DNA of 64,000 nt from assembly GCA_029532625.1 (NCBI GenBank), contig JARFXM010000009.1, forward strand, positions 1,736,001-1,800,000, written 5' to 3'. Shown one piece after another: positions 48,101 to 59,725 of this stretch (its first letter is position 1; each line of letters starts with the position of its first letter). The stretch is from Lomentospora prolificans. Lineage: Eukaryota; Ascomycota; Sordariomycetes; Microascales; Microascaceae. Position numbers and translations under genes: made by a program. The notes under the pieces were generated by a model. That model made no database searches. It was not told the origin of the DNA and saw nothing but the letters and a program-made list of their open reading frames with translations.

Positions 48101-48872
48101 CTCCTTCACAACGCGCACCGCCGTCGACGAGCTCTGCCGCAACGCCACGGGAAGCTTCTGCGACTTCCACATCTTGCTCAGCCAGCTGCGACCCCTTGTT
48201 GAGAGCGCCAGCACTGAGGCGTGGAAATCTCAGAACCTGGACCGCGTGGCTGGCCTCGTGACGGAGATCGAGCCTGGCCTCGTCAAAGAGCTTACGGCCA
48301 TATTCGAGAGCGTCGAGAAGCACTTCGCCAAATTGACAAAGCGAACCCTAAATGATCCCGCCGAGGATGAGGACCCCATCGACTTTGAGGACGAGGACGA
48401 GGAAGACGCGGATGATAGCCTCACCCCCGCTGAGCGGCTGTCGGCGCAACTGCAAGCAGAGAAGCATCTCTGCGAACTCACTGGCAAGCTTGTCGTTGCT
48501 ATCTCGGCGAAGATGTTAGATCACATCCCCGGCGAGCGACTCAAGAGACGCCTTCTTAGGAACTCTACCCGTCTTGGCAACAACTACAAGGAAATCGTCG
48601 CGTTTCTCGACGAGGCAAAGGTTGCGGCACTTCTGGCTGGCAAGAAGGGCGAGAGGCCGAAGAGGGTGGCCACGGCTCCCGTACAAAACAACGTGAACGC
48701 CCCCAAACCGGCTCCTAAGAGCACCGCAATGGTTCTTGACGACGACGATGAGGAGGAGGTCCAGGAGAACGAGGATGACATCAACGCCGAGCCCGAGGAT
48801 GAAGAGAGCGAGGAGGAAGAGAGCGAGCCGGAGCCGCCCGTGGCTGACGACGAGTCAATCCTAGGCGACTAG
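45150..48872 (+). CDS. SCC3: Cohesin subunit SCC3/STAG
   Basis: Three exons (45150-45582, 45698-45906, 46032-48872) give 1160 residues. The start is followed by SRRRSGRVVKPP and a long acidic block (DDDDDDD near residue 80) and basic tracts, likely DNA-contacting. The STAG core begins about residue 214: SLVNLLHTTDILYNDESLMDN, then the first HEAT-like helices, and EALGYWIWELPTVFMEPEYLRYLGWMLTD marks the region where the SCC3 fold contacts the kleisin. The C-terminal tail is acidic. SCC3 binds the kleisin Scc1 (Rec8 in meiosis) and anchors the cohesin ring on chromatin. An ATG at 45117 would add 11 residues; MDSN at 45150 looks like a natural start. The two introns have donors GTTCGT and GTAAGC. 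Length is usual for fungal Scc3. Confidence 0.93.
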
Positions 48873-49870
48873 GGACCTGTTCGTTGAATCACGTCAATGA
48901 ATCTTGTTCCCTGTGTGCCTTCCGCTTCTCTGTACTTTTTTTGTCAACTCACTCACGACTTGGATGGGGAAAACGGAAGGGCGAAAAAATGTCCCAACGC
49001 TGTTTCTGATGCTTGCTTATCGAAGCCTTTCTTCTTTCCACCATTTGACCGACGGCTTCGGTCGAAACCTGCAATGTTCCACGTTCTCCTTCATCTTCTA
49101 CCTTGTCCACCATATTTTTTTTTCTTTTTCCTTGTCGGTTGTTTCCCCCCTCATGTCTTGTTTCTTAGCTTTCCTTTGTCGTGTCCTTTTTCCTATCGGA
49201 TAATGTCTGGCGGTCATGGTCACCAACCCTTTCTTGTCGGGACGATGATGTGTTTTTTTCTTTTTTCTGTAACGTCCTCTCTTCTTTTTAATCATGTTTA
49301 TTTTTTTTTTTTTGGCCCGGGGGGGGGGGGGGGGGGAGGGGGGGTTGGTTGAATTGGCCCAGGAGCCTGCCTTTTTCCCAGGACATCATGAACCTGGGGA
49401 AACACTCAAACTAGATGGGGAGATAATATAGCCGCATAGGGTGTCTCCCCCTCTTTCATGCTGTCGAGTGTTTTCTCTACACATCTGTCCTCGAAATGGG
49501 GCCTGGGTGATGGTTGAGTCGGCTGGGGTCTAAGGGCGTTTATCGGGCGTTGAGGTGTTAGATGTATGTAGCAGTTTTACAGTCTCTGCCTCTTCGAATG
49601 AAACGACAGCGTCGTGTTTCTAGTCGTATCCTAGTGACAGTCCTCCCGCTGGGGACCACTGGCTCTTTATACTCCCGGCGCATGCCATAAATACACAATA
49701 CCCATATCTAAGATTGAAAGTGTATCTGAGGGGATGGTGAAGAATCCACAAAGTTCACTTGGAAAACAAAAACGAAGTCTTCCCCTAGAATGCCCCCCCT
49801 GTACTTCCTTAACGCCATATAACCCTGACGCCCTCCTGTTCCCAATTCCCGTTCGCCTAACTAGGGCTGA
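48873..49870. other. Intergenic region between convergent SCC3 and POT1
   Basis: About 1 kb of shared 3' flank. Very T-rich in places, with a T13 run followed by G18-A-G7 at 49,301-49,344. No gene is seen. Confidence 0.55.
49301..49344. repeat. T13 ... G18-A-G7 compound homopolymer
   Basis: T13 (49301-49313), a GGCCC-type spacer, then G18 (49319-49336), one A and G7. Length is technically uncertain. Confidence 0.8.
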
Positions 49871-52188
49871 TCATAACGAGCTAGACGTCTCCAGATACGA
49901 GATCTTCGTCCCAAAGAGCCCAAAATGCCTTTTCCAGCGGAATCCATCTCCGGCATCCGCCTTATCTGGATTTGATTCCTTGACCATGCTACCAAACTGG
50001 CGGATACAACAAGAGAATACCTTGTTTGCCACAGGCGCCTCTTTGGTCGCATGGTCGCTCTTCCTAGATCCTTGGGACATTTCAATATCTGAGTTGTCTG
50101 GCGGTATATTATCTCGGCTTCTCTTTGTCTTCCTCTTGTTACCCTTGCCGTTACCAGCGGTCTTTTTTCGTCGCAGCTTTTGCTCTTCTAGATTGCCCCA
50201 GAGTTTGGCCATCTGTGTTCGTAAGTTGCCCAGCCCTTGGGTATCTGAACGAAGACTACCGTGGGTTAGAACTTCCTTAGTTTACAGAAGGAGGCTAAGC
50301 TTGGCTTACTCGGAGGCGTCAAGACCCGTTAAACACTGGGCCTCAGCGTTATCGACATAAACCCACACTCGGGAAGGGTTTGACCGACATTGGGGCGATG
50401 CGTCTTCTAGCTGAAGGGCGAAACACCACTCCCACTTCCGAGGGCCCGCGAAGTTGTCTAAGCCATCGTCGTCGGCGAGGCTGTACGTATGGACTGAATC
50501 ATCAGAATCGCTCTCGTAGTCGGTCAAAGCTTCGTATTCGCTAACCTTGCGGCAGTACGAGAACTGTTCGAGCGTTTGTGGAAAGAAATCCGTGACCCGG
50601 GCTGCAATTCGGTACTTGGCATTGTTGAATGGAACCGGTACCCTGATCGGGCTAATCACGTCTTCTAGTGTTAAGTTGTAGTAAGCAGCCTCAAGCATTG
50701 AAGCAACGGTCGTTATAGGTACGTCCATGTTTTGGCAGGATACTATGCATATTATGAGAATCGAGTTGACAAACGGACATATGGACTGGCGGCCTGCTAA
50801 ACCTACCTTCAGGGTTCATATCGCTTAGTCCTTGATCGACTCGCTTGTAATCGGCCTGCAGAGTGGCGCGGAGCTGTGCACGCTTCTCCCTCGCGGTCGG
50901 TTGCTTAGTTGAGTCGTCATCCTTGGCGCGACGTCTTTTGGAGGATTTGGAAGCAGCGGGCGGATTCTGCTTCCTTTTGTTCTCAAGTTCATAGTTGCGT
51001 TTTCGGCGTATCAGATTCTTTAGACGTGGGTCCAGGTCCCCGGAATCGTCGATGGGTTGGAGCACCTCGGCATTGATCTTGGATGGATAGAGGTGGTCCT
51101 CCCTTAGAAACCCCTCCAAGTTTGCACCGTTTCTCCCGTGTCTGACTTGAACATTTCGCAGAGAAAGGTAAGTATTAGCCTTTACTTTGGAACGAATGAC
51201 GGAGGCGTGAGGTTCCCAGCAAGTGATCTGCATAGACATCTTGCCTGCGGGGCCAGACCGAGCACTCTGTTGACTTCCGGCGGGTTGGGCGAATCCGGCG
51301 CATTCGCCGTACACGGATCCTTCGGTCGCGGTTTCCAAAAAGGGGTAGAACCCCTGATTTTCAGTGTAGTCAGTCACCCAGATCGTGGCGTAGTCATTCA
51401 AATCATAAGGATCGCGGACGACTTGAACAATTAGATCATAGAACTCGCCATCATGAACGTCCTTAAGCTGCTGGTACTTCTGTTTAACGTTGATGGCCTG
51501 TTTAGCCATCAAATCGAAACGCTCCACGTCGGGCACGCGACTTTTATCAACCGTGTGGTACAGAGTAGACACATAGTTGAGAATGTCTTTTGAAGGTACA
51601 GATAAACCGGACGATGCCCGCATGGCACGGGAAGCACAACCCGGCACCTTAGGGATCAGCGATGCTTGAAAGACATATATGCGTGTTGAGCGAGTAGTAA
51701 GCGCGGATAAAGTACTCGATCCATGGCGTTGCACCTGATTGTAATGGTTAGTCAGGCCGACGGACAAGGGAGGTGATGGGAGGGAGGTTCGTGTACTCTC
51801 GCAGAATGTACATAGATGACATCGCCAGCGCCGACTTCTGGCATCTGGGCTCGTGGCCTGAAGATAGTTAGGAGGAAGTCATCTCTGTCATGCTCTGTTG
51901 AGGCGTCAAACAGCATAATCGACGACTTCCAGTCTACGGGTGAAAATGATGGGACCAAGTCAGCGGCCAAATAGTCTTGGAATGTTGAAACATGGCTTTC
52001 TTCAAACCATCCCCCAACTTACCAGTACCCCGGGTTTCGATCGGTGGGCGGAAGTCCCGTACAAGCCCAATGAAACTGACCAGTTGCTGCGGCTCAACCT
52101 TCTCCTCGAGGATATCACGAATTGGAATGATTTGCCTCGGTAAATTTTGAGGAGTCGAGGACGGGGTACCTAATGAGGAAGATGCCAT
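49871..52188 (-). CDS. POT1: Telomere single-strand binding protein POT1
   Basis: Five exons (52023-52188, 51797-51933, 50807-51734, 50310-50742, 49871-50255) give 682 residues. Residues about 35-145 form the first OB fold: SFIGLVRDFRPPIETRGTDW, then IMLFDAS and GDVIYVHSARVQRH are hallmarks of the Telo_bind/POT1 family. Residues about 200-330 (FYDLIVQVVRDPYDLNDYATIWVTDYT) match the second OB fold that also contacts telomeric DNA. The middle is basic with SKSSKRRRAK, a likely nuclear signal. The C-terminal part (residues about 420-682) is less conserved and likely binds shelterin partners. The protein caps the 3' overhang and regulates telomerase. The first in-frame ATG is at 52188. The last intron donor overlaps an apparent TAA (GAGTAAGC), and splicing past it extends the protein by 128 residues. 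Confidence 0.9.
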
Positions 52189-53966
52189 GCTGGAACGCGC
52201 CTGGTTTGCGGAAGATAGTCGGGGACTCGAAAAGGTTGGAATTACAATGTAATCTCTACTACCACCAGCCGAAATGGCCAAGGGAAGAACACATGCAAGA
52301 TGCGGGAAAAGGCAGGAACTATCACAGGGTGATCAAAGGCTCGAGCGCTGTCCCGGCCAAGCAAGCAAACATCATCAGAAAATGTCATCAGGTGCGTGGC
52401 TCGGATGGGCCTAGACAAGCGGGAAGGTGCAGAGCAGAGCAGAAAATCGCGAGATGTCGACGAGTGTCTGATGTACGCGGACCCATGCTTCTCAACCGAG
52501 TAGTCGCGAAGATTCCCAGACGGCTACGCGCGTAAACACGTGCAAAAGGAAGGAGCACCTGGTAACCCTGCAAAACCTCTCAGGCCCCGTTGTACCATGG
52601 AGCGGGGCTACAGTACGAATATGAGCTATTAGCCAGCGAGATTTATACCCCTCTCTGTCCATGATTATAACCTTCCACCTCCTCGATAAAGGGCGGGGTC
52701 CGTCCTCAGTGCCTTCCTGTCCTTCATACTACGGTGCCCGTGATGTCAGAATTTATTTCGTGGAAATTGCCGTCTCTTCCGCCATGTCCCGCTAAGCAGT
52801 GTCCACAGCTACTTTCACCTTTTAGAAAATTTCCCGTTATGACTTCTAGCGTCTGCTATTATTGTTTGAATTTTGCGCAGGTGGTGGCCCTCAATGCTGA
52901 CCAAGCTGTGTTTTTGGTTCCAAGACAAACTTTGCCTAGAGTGGCAATCACATGGTTGGTTGGCCGTTTGGCACTCACTGCTACGCCAAGTCCGGCAGAG
53001 GGCATGGGGCTTTTCAAGTGGATTCTTCTGTCTGGGCAACAAGCTGCCGCTCTGAGGACGATGGATGGTCCCGAGAGATTTATTTTCGTGGACGCTGCCA
53101 GTGTTGTTGCCCGCTTGTTAAATATACATTGGTTTCACTGTTTGAGAGTGTTTAGGAGGTACCTCACGTCTCATTGATCCATTACATCACAACTGTCATT
53201 GGGGGCCTTGGTTGGCATTGGTTGAAACGCCGTTGTCTGACCGCTCTTCCACACTCAAGTCCTCGAAGCTTCCAATCCAACCGTGGGCGGTTGCGGCTGC
53301 GCGCACCTTCTCGACCTGGAACGCAGCGCGTGAGCCATCGATGGTAGGAATGGAAAGGGACAGTGGGAATAAGAAACTACTGCCCAGGCTCCCCAGGGTC
53401 CCTGGGAGATTGCCTCCTCAGGCAAGAACACCCCGCCAACTCCCCAAAACGGCATAAAAACCTTCGCCATCAGTGGTCCACCAGAATCTCCCTAGTAACA
53501 GTAGCAAAATATCCACAGTGTTGAAAATTGGGGACCCTCCTCGTCTCTCCCCACTTCCTCCTCTTTCCCTCTCCCATTCTTTTCCCATCACATCAAACCG
53601 ACTTTTTTTTCCTTTCTATCTTTCCACGCACTTGATTCCCTATCTGCATCGTGCCGTGGCCGAGGAGCATTGTCCTCTTCCTAATCACTACTCCGTTACC
53701 TATTCCCCTCCAATTCTACCACAGAGCAACGCACGAGGCCGACCAATCCATCAGAATTGAAGGTTGACTCCCATCAGGAAGACCTTGGCCAAACCACGCA
53801 GAAAGTCGCCACCGTCCAATCAGCTCAACCCCTCCGACTCCTTTTCTCCCCTCAGACAATAAGGAGACCTTGCGACCGCTTTTCTCCGCGACGTCAGCTT
53901 TTGTCCTTACCGCCACCCTCACGAACAAACTTACATAGTTGCACCCTATCACGTTCAGCAGCAATC
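52189..53966. other. Divergent promoter region of POT1 and importin alpha
   Basis: About 1.8 kb. No gene recognised. The word GCTATTAGCCAGCGAG occurs at 52,627-52,642. The 500 bases before importin alpha are pyrimidine-rich and include a CCAAT box. Confidence 0.55.
53816..53820 (+). promoter_or_regulatory. CCAAT box upstream of importin alpha
   Basis: CCAATCAG lies about 150 bases before the start codon, the usual zone for the HAP/CBC complex. Function is inferred from motif and distance only. Confidence 0.35.
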
Positions 53967-56088
53967 ATGGCTGACCGATACATTCCCGAGCATCGTCGGA
54001 CTCAGTTCAAGGCGAAGAATGCCTTCAAGCCTGAGGAGCTGCGCCGTCGCCGTGAAGAGCAGCAGGTTGAAATTCGAAAGTCTAAGCGCGAAGAGAACTT
54101 AGCCAAGAGAAGAGGCATCGGAACTGGCGAACGCCTTGGTGCCTCGCTCGGCGCCGCGCCAGATAGTGATGATGAGACGGCGCCTACTGAGTCTCAGGTA
54201 AGCATTTACATCTCGATTGCTTCTTTCCTCGCACGACCTCTTCAGCCCTGTGGCTAGCCGCTCTCTTTCCTTTTCCATGCACCCCATTTCCTCTTTATTC
54301 CCGTGACAAGTCGTTATTCTTCTCATCAGCATTCTTGTTTTCGTCGCATCGCGAAGGCGGGGGTGAAGGACATCCTTGGTGAAGCTGCCCCTCAGACCCC
54401 TGTGCAAGGTTGTTCACAAACGACCCCACCACACAATATTCGAGACCCTCACAACACCACCTTACAACTGAAACCCCCTCTATCGAATAGATTCCTCCCC
54501 ACCCCCCACCTTTAACATTAGCCCTGCTCTATGTGGTGTTCTCCACCTATGCCAGCCACGCCAAAAGCTCCTGAAGCTCGCGGTCATGGCAACCTCGATA
54601 CTATCTAGATCTCAACTTGAAGTTTCATTCTTCAAATGCTAACATAATCCGTTCCCATAGCTCAATGAGGACCTTCCCCAGATGGTCGCTGGTGTCTTCT
54701 CCAACGAGATTGACCAGCAAATCAAGGCCACGACGAAATTCCGAAAGCTTCTCTCCAAGGAGCGCAACCCCCCCATCGAGGAGGTCATCAAGACCGGCGT
54801 TGTCTCCCGCTTTGTCGAGTTTCTCCGCTCGCCCCATACCCTTGTGCAGTTCGAGGCTGCTTGGGCTTTGACCAACATCGCTTCCGGCTCCGCCAGCCAG
54901 ACCCAGGTCGTCATCGAGGCCGGCGCTGTCCCCATCTTCGTTGAGCTCCTTTCGAGCCCCGAGCCCGATGTCCGCGAGCAAGCTGTCTGGGCTTTGGGTA
55001 ACATTGCCGGCGACAGCCCTCACTGTCGTGATTACGTTCTGACCTGCGGCGCCCTCAAGCCCCTGTTGACCCTTCTTGGAGACAGCCGCAAGCTTAGCAT
55101 GCTGCGAAACGCCACATGGACTTTGAGCAACTTTTGCCGTGGCAAAGCTCCCCAGCCCGACTGGGCGACCATCTCCCCCGCGCTTCCCGTCCTTGCCAAG
55201 CTCGTTTACTCTCTCGACGATGAAGTTCTCATCGATGCCTGCTGGGCCATTAGCTATCTCTCTGACGGATCCAACGACAAGATCCAGGCCGTTATCGAGG
55301 CGGGTATCCCTCGTCGTCTTGTCGAGTTGTTGATGCACGCCTCCACCTCTGTTCAGACCCCTGCCCTCCGATCCGTTGGTAACATCGTTACTGGCGATGA
55401 CGTCCAGACCCAAGTTATCATTAACTGTGGCGCCCTCCCCTGCCTTCTCGCCCTCTTGAGTTCCAACAAGGATGGAATTCGCAAGGAGGCATGCTGGACC
55501 ATCTCCAACATTACTGCCGGCAACTCTAGCCAGATCCAGGCCGTCATTGAGGCCAACATTGTGCCCCCTCTGATTCACCTCCTCCAAAATGGCGACCTCA
55601 AGACTCGCAAGGAAGCCTGCTGGGCTATCAGCAACGCAACCTCGGGTGGTCTTCAGAAGCCCGATCAGATCCGCTATCTTGTTGCTCAGGGATGCATTCG
55701 TCCTCTTTGCGACCTTCTTGCCTGCCCGGATAACAAGATTATCCAGGTCGCTCTCGACGGTCTGGAGAACATCCTCAAGGTCGGTGACCTCGACAAGCAG
55801 GCTTCGGGCGGCCCCGAGGCTATCAACCGCTATGCCCTTTTCATTGAGGAGTGCGGAGGCATGGAGAAGATTCATGAGTGCCAGAACAATGCGAACGAGG
55901 AAATTTACATGAAGGCCTATAACATCATCGAGAAGTACTTCTCCGACGACGACGAGGGTGCGGACGAGATGGGCCAGGCCGGCCAGAACGGTGGAACGTT
56001 CGGTTTCGGAACCAACAACGCTCCGACAGCCGGAGGACAGTCTGGGGGATTTAACTTCTCCAACGGCGCTGACTCTATGGATATGTAA
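53967..56088 (+). CDS. SRP1: Importin subunit alpha
   Basis: Two exons (53967-54197, 54661-56088) give 552 residues. Residues 1-60 form the importin-beta-binding domain (HRRTQFKAKNAF, ELRRRREEQQVEIRKSKREE, LAKRRGI). Then about ten armadillo repeats follow, with the repeating pattern EAAWALTNIASG, EQAVWALGNIAGD, NATWTLSNFCRG, DACWAISYLSDG, KEACWTISNITAG, KEACWAISNATSG. The conserved Trp-Asn ladder is intact and forms the NLS groove. The C-terminal end has HECQNNANEEIYMKAYNIIEKYF followed by an acidic and Gly-rich tail that binds CAS. It carries classical nuclear cargo to the nucleus with importin beta. The first intron of 463 bases is long for this window. Length and repeats fit the family exactly. 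Confidence 0.97.
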
Positions 56089-57790
56089 AAAAACAGTCTA
56101 TAGCGAACAGTGTCTTCTGTGCTCGGTATGACGATGAAAGACAGCCACACTTAGCCCTACCTCCTGCGGAATACACTGCTTCATCCTTTTTAGGGCGTCA
56201 TGATGTTTTTTCCATTTCCTCCGTCCGTGCAGCCACAGGCGGCAGCTGTTCTTTTCCCTGATCGAGGAAGCTCTTCCCTTACGGGCTTTCCTCAGTTCTG
56301 CAACCCATCTTGTACCGCCACAGCCGGCGGTTACGTCGATACCGCACCCCAACACTCCTCCCCCATTGTTTAATAACTGGTTTTGAGGCTATCTCCTCGG
56401 TTTCCCTCCCCCTCTACCCCCATCACTCCGTCCCCCTACACACAAAAGCCACCCCCCCTCTTTAAACCCCCCCCTCTATGACAGAACACCGGATGAGCAC
56501 CTAAACCCCGCTTCCCTCCATTACCCCTTTATCGTACCCAATCCTACACCACCTCAGCCCTTTTGTTTTTGAGATAATGAATTTAGGAAATTGTTAGGGA
56601 GTGATGAATCCCTGCTTTTCCCGGGGGAGATAAGACAGGCCCTATGGTAGCTTGAAAGCTCCAGCCTGAATCACGAATGAATTATGAGAGAGTGGCAGCG
56701 AAGATCGTTGGTCCTCGAGGTATATTTGCTTCGAAGAAAGATGCGGTGCTTGCGTCAGCGGGGGGACCTACAGCTCCCCGTTTGACAGCAATGAGCTGCG
56801 GTTGTTTGTTTCTGACCAGGGATGCCATTTGGCTTTAACACGATTGTGCATCTCTGGAACCACGATATATCTCGGATATGGAGCTCATTGCATCGTTTGG
56901 AGCGAAGCCCACGGGTTTTCGGAACCCGGCACTAAGTGAAGTACTGCAACACTGAAGGGGATGATGTATTGGTACATAGCTAGCTATCTATCCGGGGGAG
57001 TTGTGGCCAGCGACGATGCTAGTGCACGCGCTGCTCCCAGACACTATGGAACTTTGTGCTGGCTGGTTCGAACGTCTACATCCAAGTGGCTCGTAGGCGG
57101 TCCTTAGTGATAGAGCCTTGGGGCTAGCCTTTGTTCGCTACAGGTAGAGGGATGAAAACAAACAAAAGTTGAACTCATCCTGTGCCAATCGTAGAGTAGC
57201 AGCTACAGATGGTGTCTCGTGTAAACTTGGGCGTAGCATTAGACAATGGAAGTCGGCGGGGATGCGAGAAGGTTGAGACAACTGTTTTTAGAATGACAAT
57301 GGATCCGACGACACTGGCAACCCCTCGACAGGCCTTTTCGCCGGGGACAGCATAGTCGCGCCGGTCAGTAGAGCCGCACTACGAGGCAGCACTAGGGTAG
57401 TAAACAGTGATATCAATGTGGAAACTATCAATGTGAAAACAAGTGGATTCATGAGACTAGATGGCTAGGGGTATCATTTGAGTCGTATCGTGTATCGCAG
57501 CAGGGTTAGCTGCTTAAGTTCGGTAACTACTTTCCGAGGCGCCGCCATTGCGACGTCCGAGGGGTGAAGCTGGCTCGAAAATAGGTCGAGGGCTCTTTGG
57601 TGCTGCCACCGTGCACCGGCGGGGTAGAGGGCTTTCTCCTTCCACTTGATCGTCCGGCGGGAGCGCGCAGAGGGCTGTCGTCGTCTAAGAAGCATAAAAG
57701 AAGAAGGGGGAAAGAAAAAAGAAAAGAAAAGAAAAGACAGGAGAAGGAAGGAAAGAGATGATAATAATAATAAAGAAAGGGGTCCCATTC
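56089..57790. other. Intergenic region between importin alpha 3' end and EF-hand gene 3' end
   Basis: About 1.7 kb. The first 500 bases are C-rich and probably hold the importin alpha 3' untranslated region. The remainder has no recognised frame. An A/G-rich stretch at 57,705-57,780 adjoins the EF-hand gene stop. Confidence 0.5.
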
Positions 57791-58603
57791 TCACCTCCAC
57801 ACACCCGCCCTCCTCATGACATCATCAAACTCCTCCTTGTTCACGCCAGCAGCAACCCCCCTCGCCGCCATTCGCCTCGACAATCATATCCTTGAGCAGC
57901 TCGTCCGAGACGTCCTCCTTGAGCAACGCGGCGACCCTCCTCAGGTGTGTCATGGTGATGGGGCCGGCAGGGGAAGAGGAGCCGTGGGTGAAGAGGCGGT
58001 AGGCCTCGTCGAGCTCGCGGGCGTGCGCGTCGGAGTCGTGATCGCGGGCGTGGAACTTGAGGGCGCAGATGGCGAAAAAGGGTTCGTAGGAGGCGTAGCC
58101 TTCCGAGTCAGGGTCGAGGATGGAGAGGAATTCAGTGAGTTCGGCGCGGTCTTTGGGGGGGGATGCCCAGCGCGCTGTGGAAAAGGTCAGTTAGCGAGCT
58201 TCTTTTATTTTATTTTATTTTTATTTTTTTTCTCTCTCTCTCTCTCTCTCTTTCTTTTGAATTTAGTAGAGAAGGGGCAACCGCGGGTAGAGCTGGTCCT
58301 ACATCATGGCTGAGCGTACGTCGTTGGTGGGTATGACGCCGTGCCGCTCGCCGTCCATGGGCTCTGCAAAGAGGCTAAAGGCTTCCTTGATCTCGGCCTC
58401 TTCTTGGGCGGTGACGTTGTGTTCTTTTGCGAGCTTGGATTGGCGCGGTCTGGGGCCGTTGCTTGCGTCGGCGACGCCTCCGGAACGTCGCTTGGGAGGC
58501 TGCAGGGCACGACACGAGTTTTCGCGAGGTTAGCTCCTGGATTGTTCGTGCAACTTTTTTGTGGATTCCACTTGGAGGAGCAGGTTTGATGAGGCCCTAC
58601 CAT
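57791..58603 (-). CDS. Calmodulin-like EF-hand protein, with two apparent homopolymer frameshifts
   Basis: Three exons are proposed: 58601-58603 (ATG only), 58303-58499, and 57791-58174. After correcting for one extra base in each of two homopolymers the gene would read 193 residues and end VMRRAGVWR. The N-terminus is PPKRRSGG, followed by EEAEIKEAFSLFAEPMDGERHG, a degenerate EF-hand, RSAMIALGIPPK, then ALKFHARDHDS and the second lobe with LRRVAALLKEDVSDELL. This is the calmodulin/centrin/troponin-C layout; EF loops are imperfect, so calcium binding is doubtful. An intron right after the ATG is also known in calmodulin genes. As given, the C8 run (58155-58162 on the plus strand G8) and a six-base run at 57857-57862 break the frame. 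Sequence error or a decayed gene are both possible. Specific function unknown. Confidence 0.65.
58231..58250. repeat. (TC)10 dinucleotide repeat in the EF-hand gene intron
   Basis: Ten TC units lie in intron 2 of the EF-hand gene (58175-58302), next to TTTTA-type repeats. Confidence 0.85.
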
Positions 58604-59725
58604 TGCGTCCTTGGGATGCTCCAGGAGAAGAAGTAAGTTTGAAGGCTGGAGGAAATTAGGTGTTTGCTGCGGCGGGTTCGAGAGCCGTGTCCCGAGAATG
58701 TGCTAGCTAGGAGAGAGGGCGCATGGAGGAGGAAAGCTGGCGATATGAGGTTGTGGGGATGAGGCTGGGCGAGAGTTTTGGTGCGTTCACCAACGGTGCG
58801 CCTGGCATCCGTTAATAGGAACAATAATAGTGGGGTAGCGTGCGGTCCGGGTCGTCGTCAATTCAATGCCAGGCGCTGGCTACTGTCCAACCTAAGGTCC
58901 TGGCGCCAGGCTGTCCCGCGTTTTTCGGGAGGTGCGCCAGCGTACATGTTGTATTATTATGTTCTTGACCGCGCCTGTTCCATCAACCATCCATCAATAG
59001 GACAAAATACAAAATCAAGCTCTCCAAGCTACTACTTGTAACGCTGAAAAGAAAAATGTTCTTTATTTAATTCTATTCTCTTGTCAGAACTGTGGTGCGA
59101 GAGCTGGCACCACGGCGGCGTCAAGTTGGTTTCTGCGCGCCGCACCGTCTTCAAAGTATTCATTCGCCTGGCGATGACTGCCAGCCGTGACAGTCGATCA
59201 ACATGGAATCGACTTAAACACCACGCGCTCATCATGGCGAATACCCGGTTCCTGTCCCCTATATATGTCACTCACGCCACATGAAGGAAACGAGCGAGGG
59301 TCGAGGAGGAAGGTGAGAGAGTCCAGCAGCCAATACCTGTCCGCACTCCGTCTCTGTCCAAGCCATCTTCGCCAGTTTCTGGGACTCACCCTCAAGGTAC
59401 TTTATGGGAGGGAAGCTTTATGAATTATGTAAAAGAGCCCTCCATACCGCTTCCGCCTTCCCCCATCTCGAGCTTGATCTCACAAAACGTCATCCAATTG
59501 TAGACAAGTTGACATGCCGTTTGATACTAGCCCTCTGTGATTCGAGAGTTACAGTCTATCTGATCGTGCCCGCTTACAATTTGGATGCTTGCTTTGCGGG
59601 GCTGGTAGCCTACATCAGTCTACGCACCATCAACGACTCCTTCAACTAGGACGCCATTCCACAACACCTCCCACCACACATACGTACCTCCGCAACCCTG
59701 TACAAGCCGTGTATCAGGGTGGCAC
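58604..59725. other. Intergenic region between EF-hand promoter and GLO2 3' end
   Basis: About 1.1 kb. No gene recognised. The words GCCAGGCGCTGGC and CTGGCGCCAGGC occur at 58,868-58,912. Confidence 0.5.
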
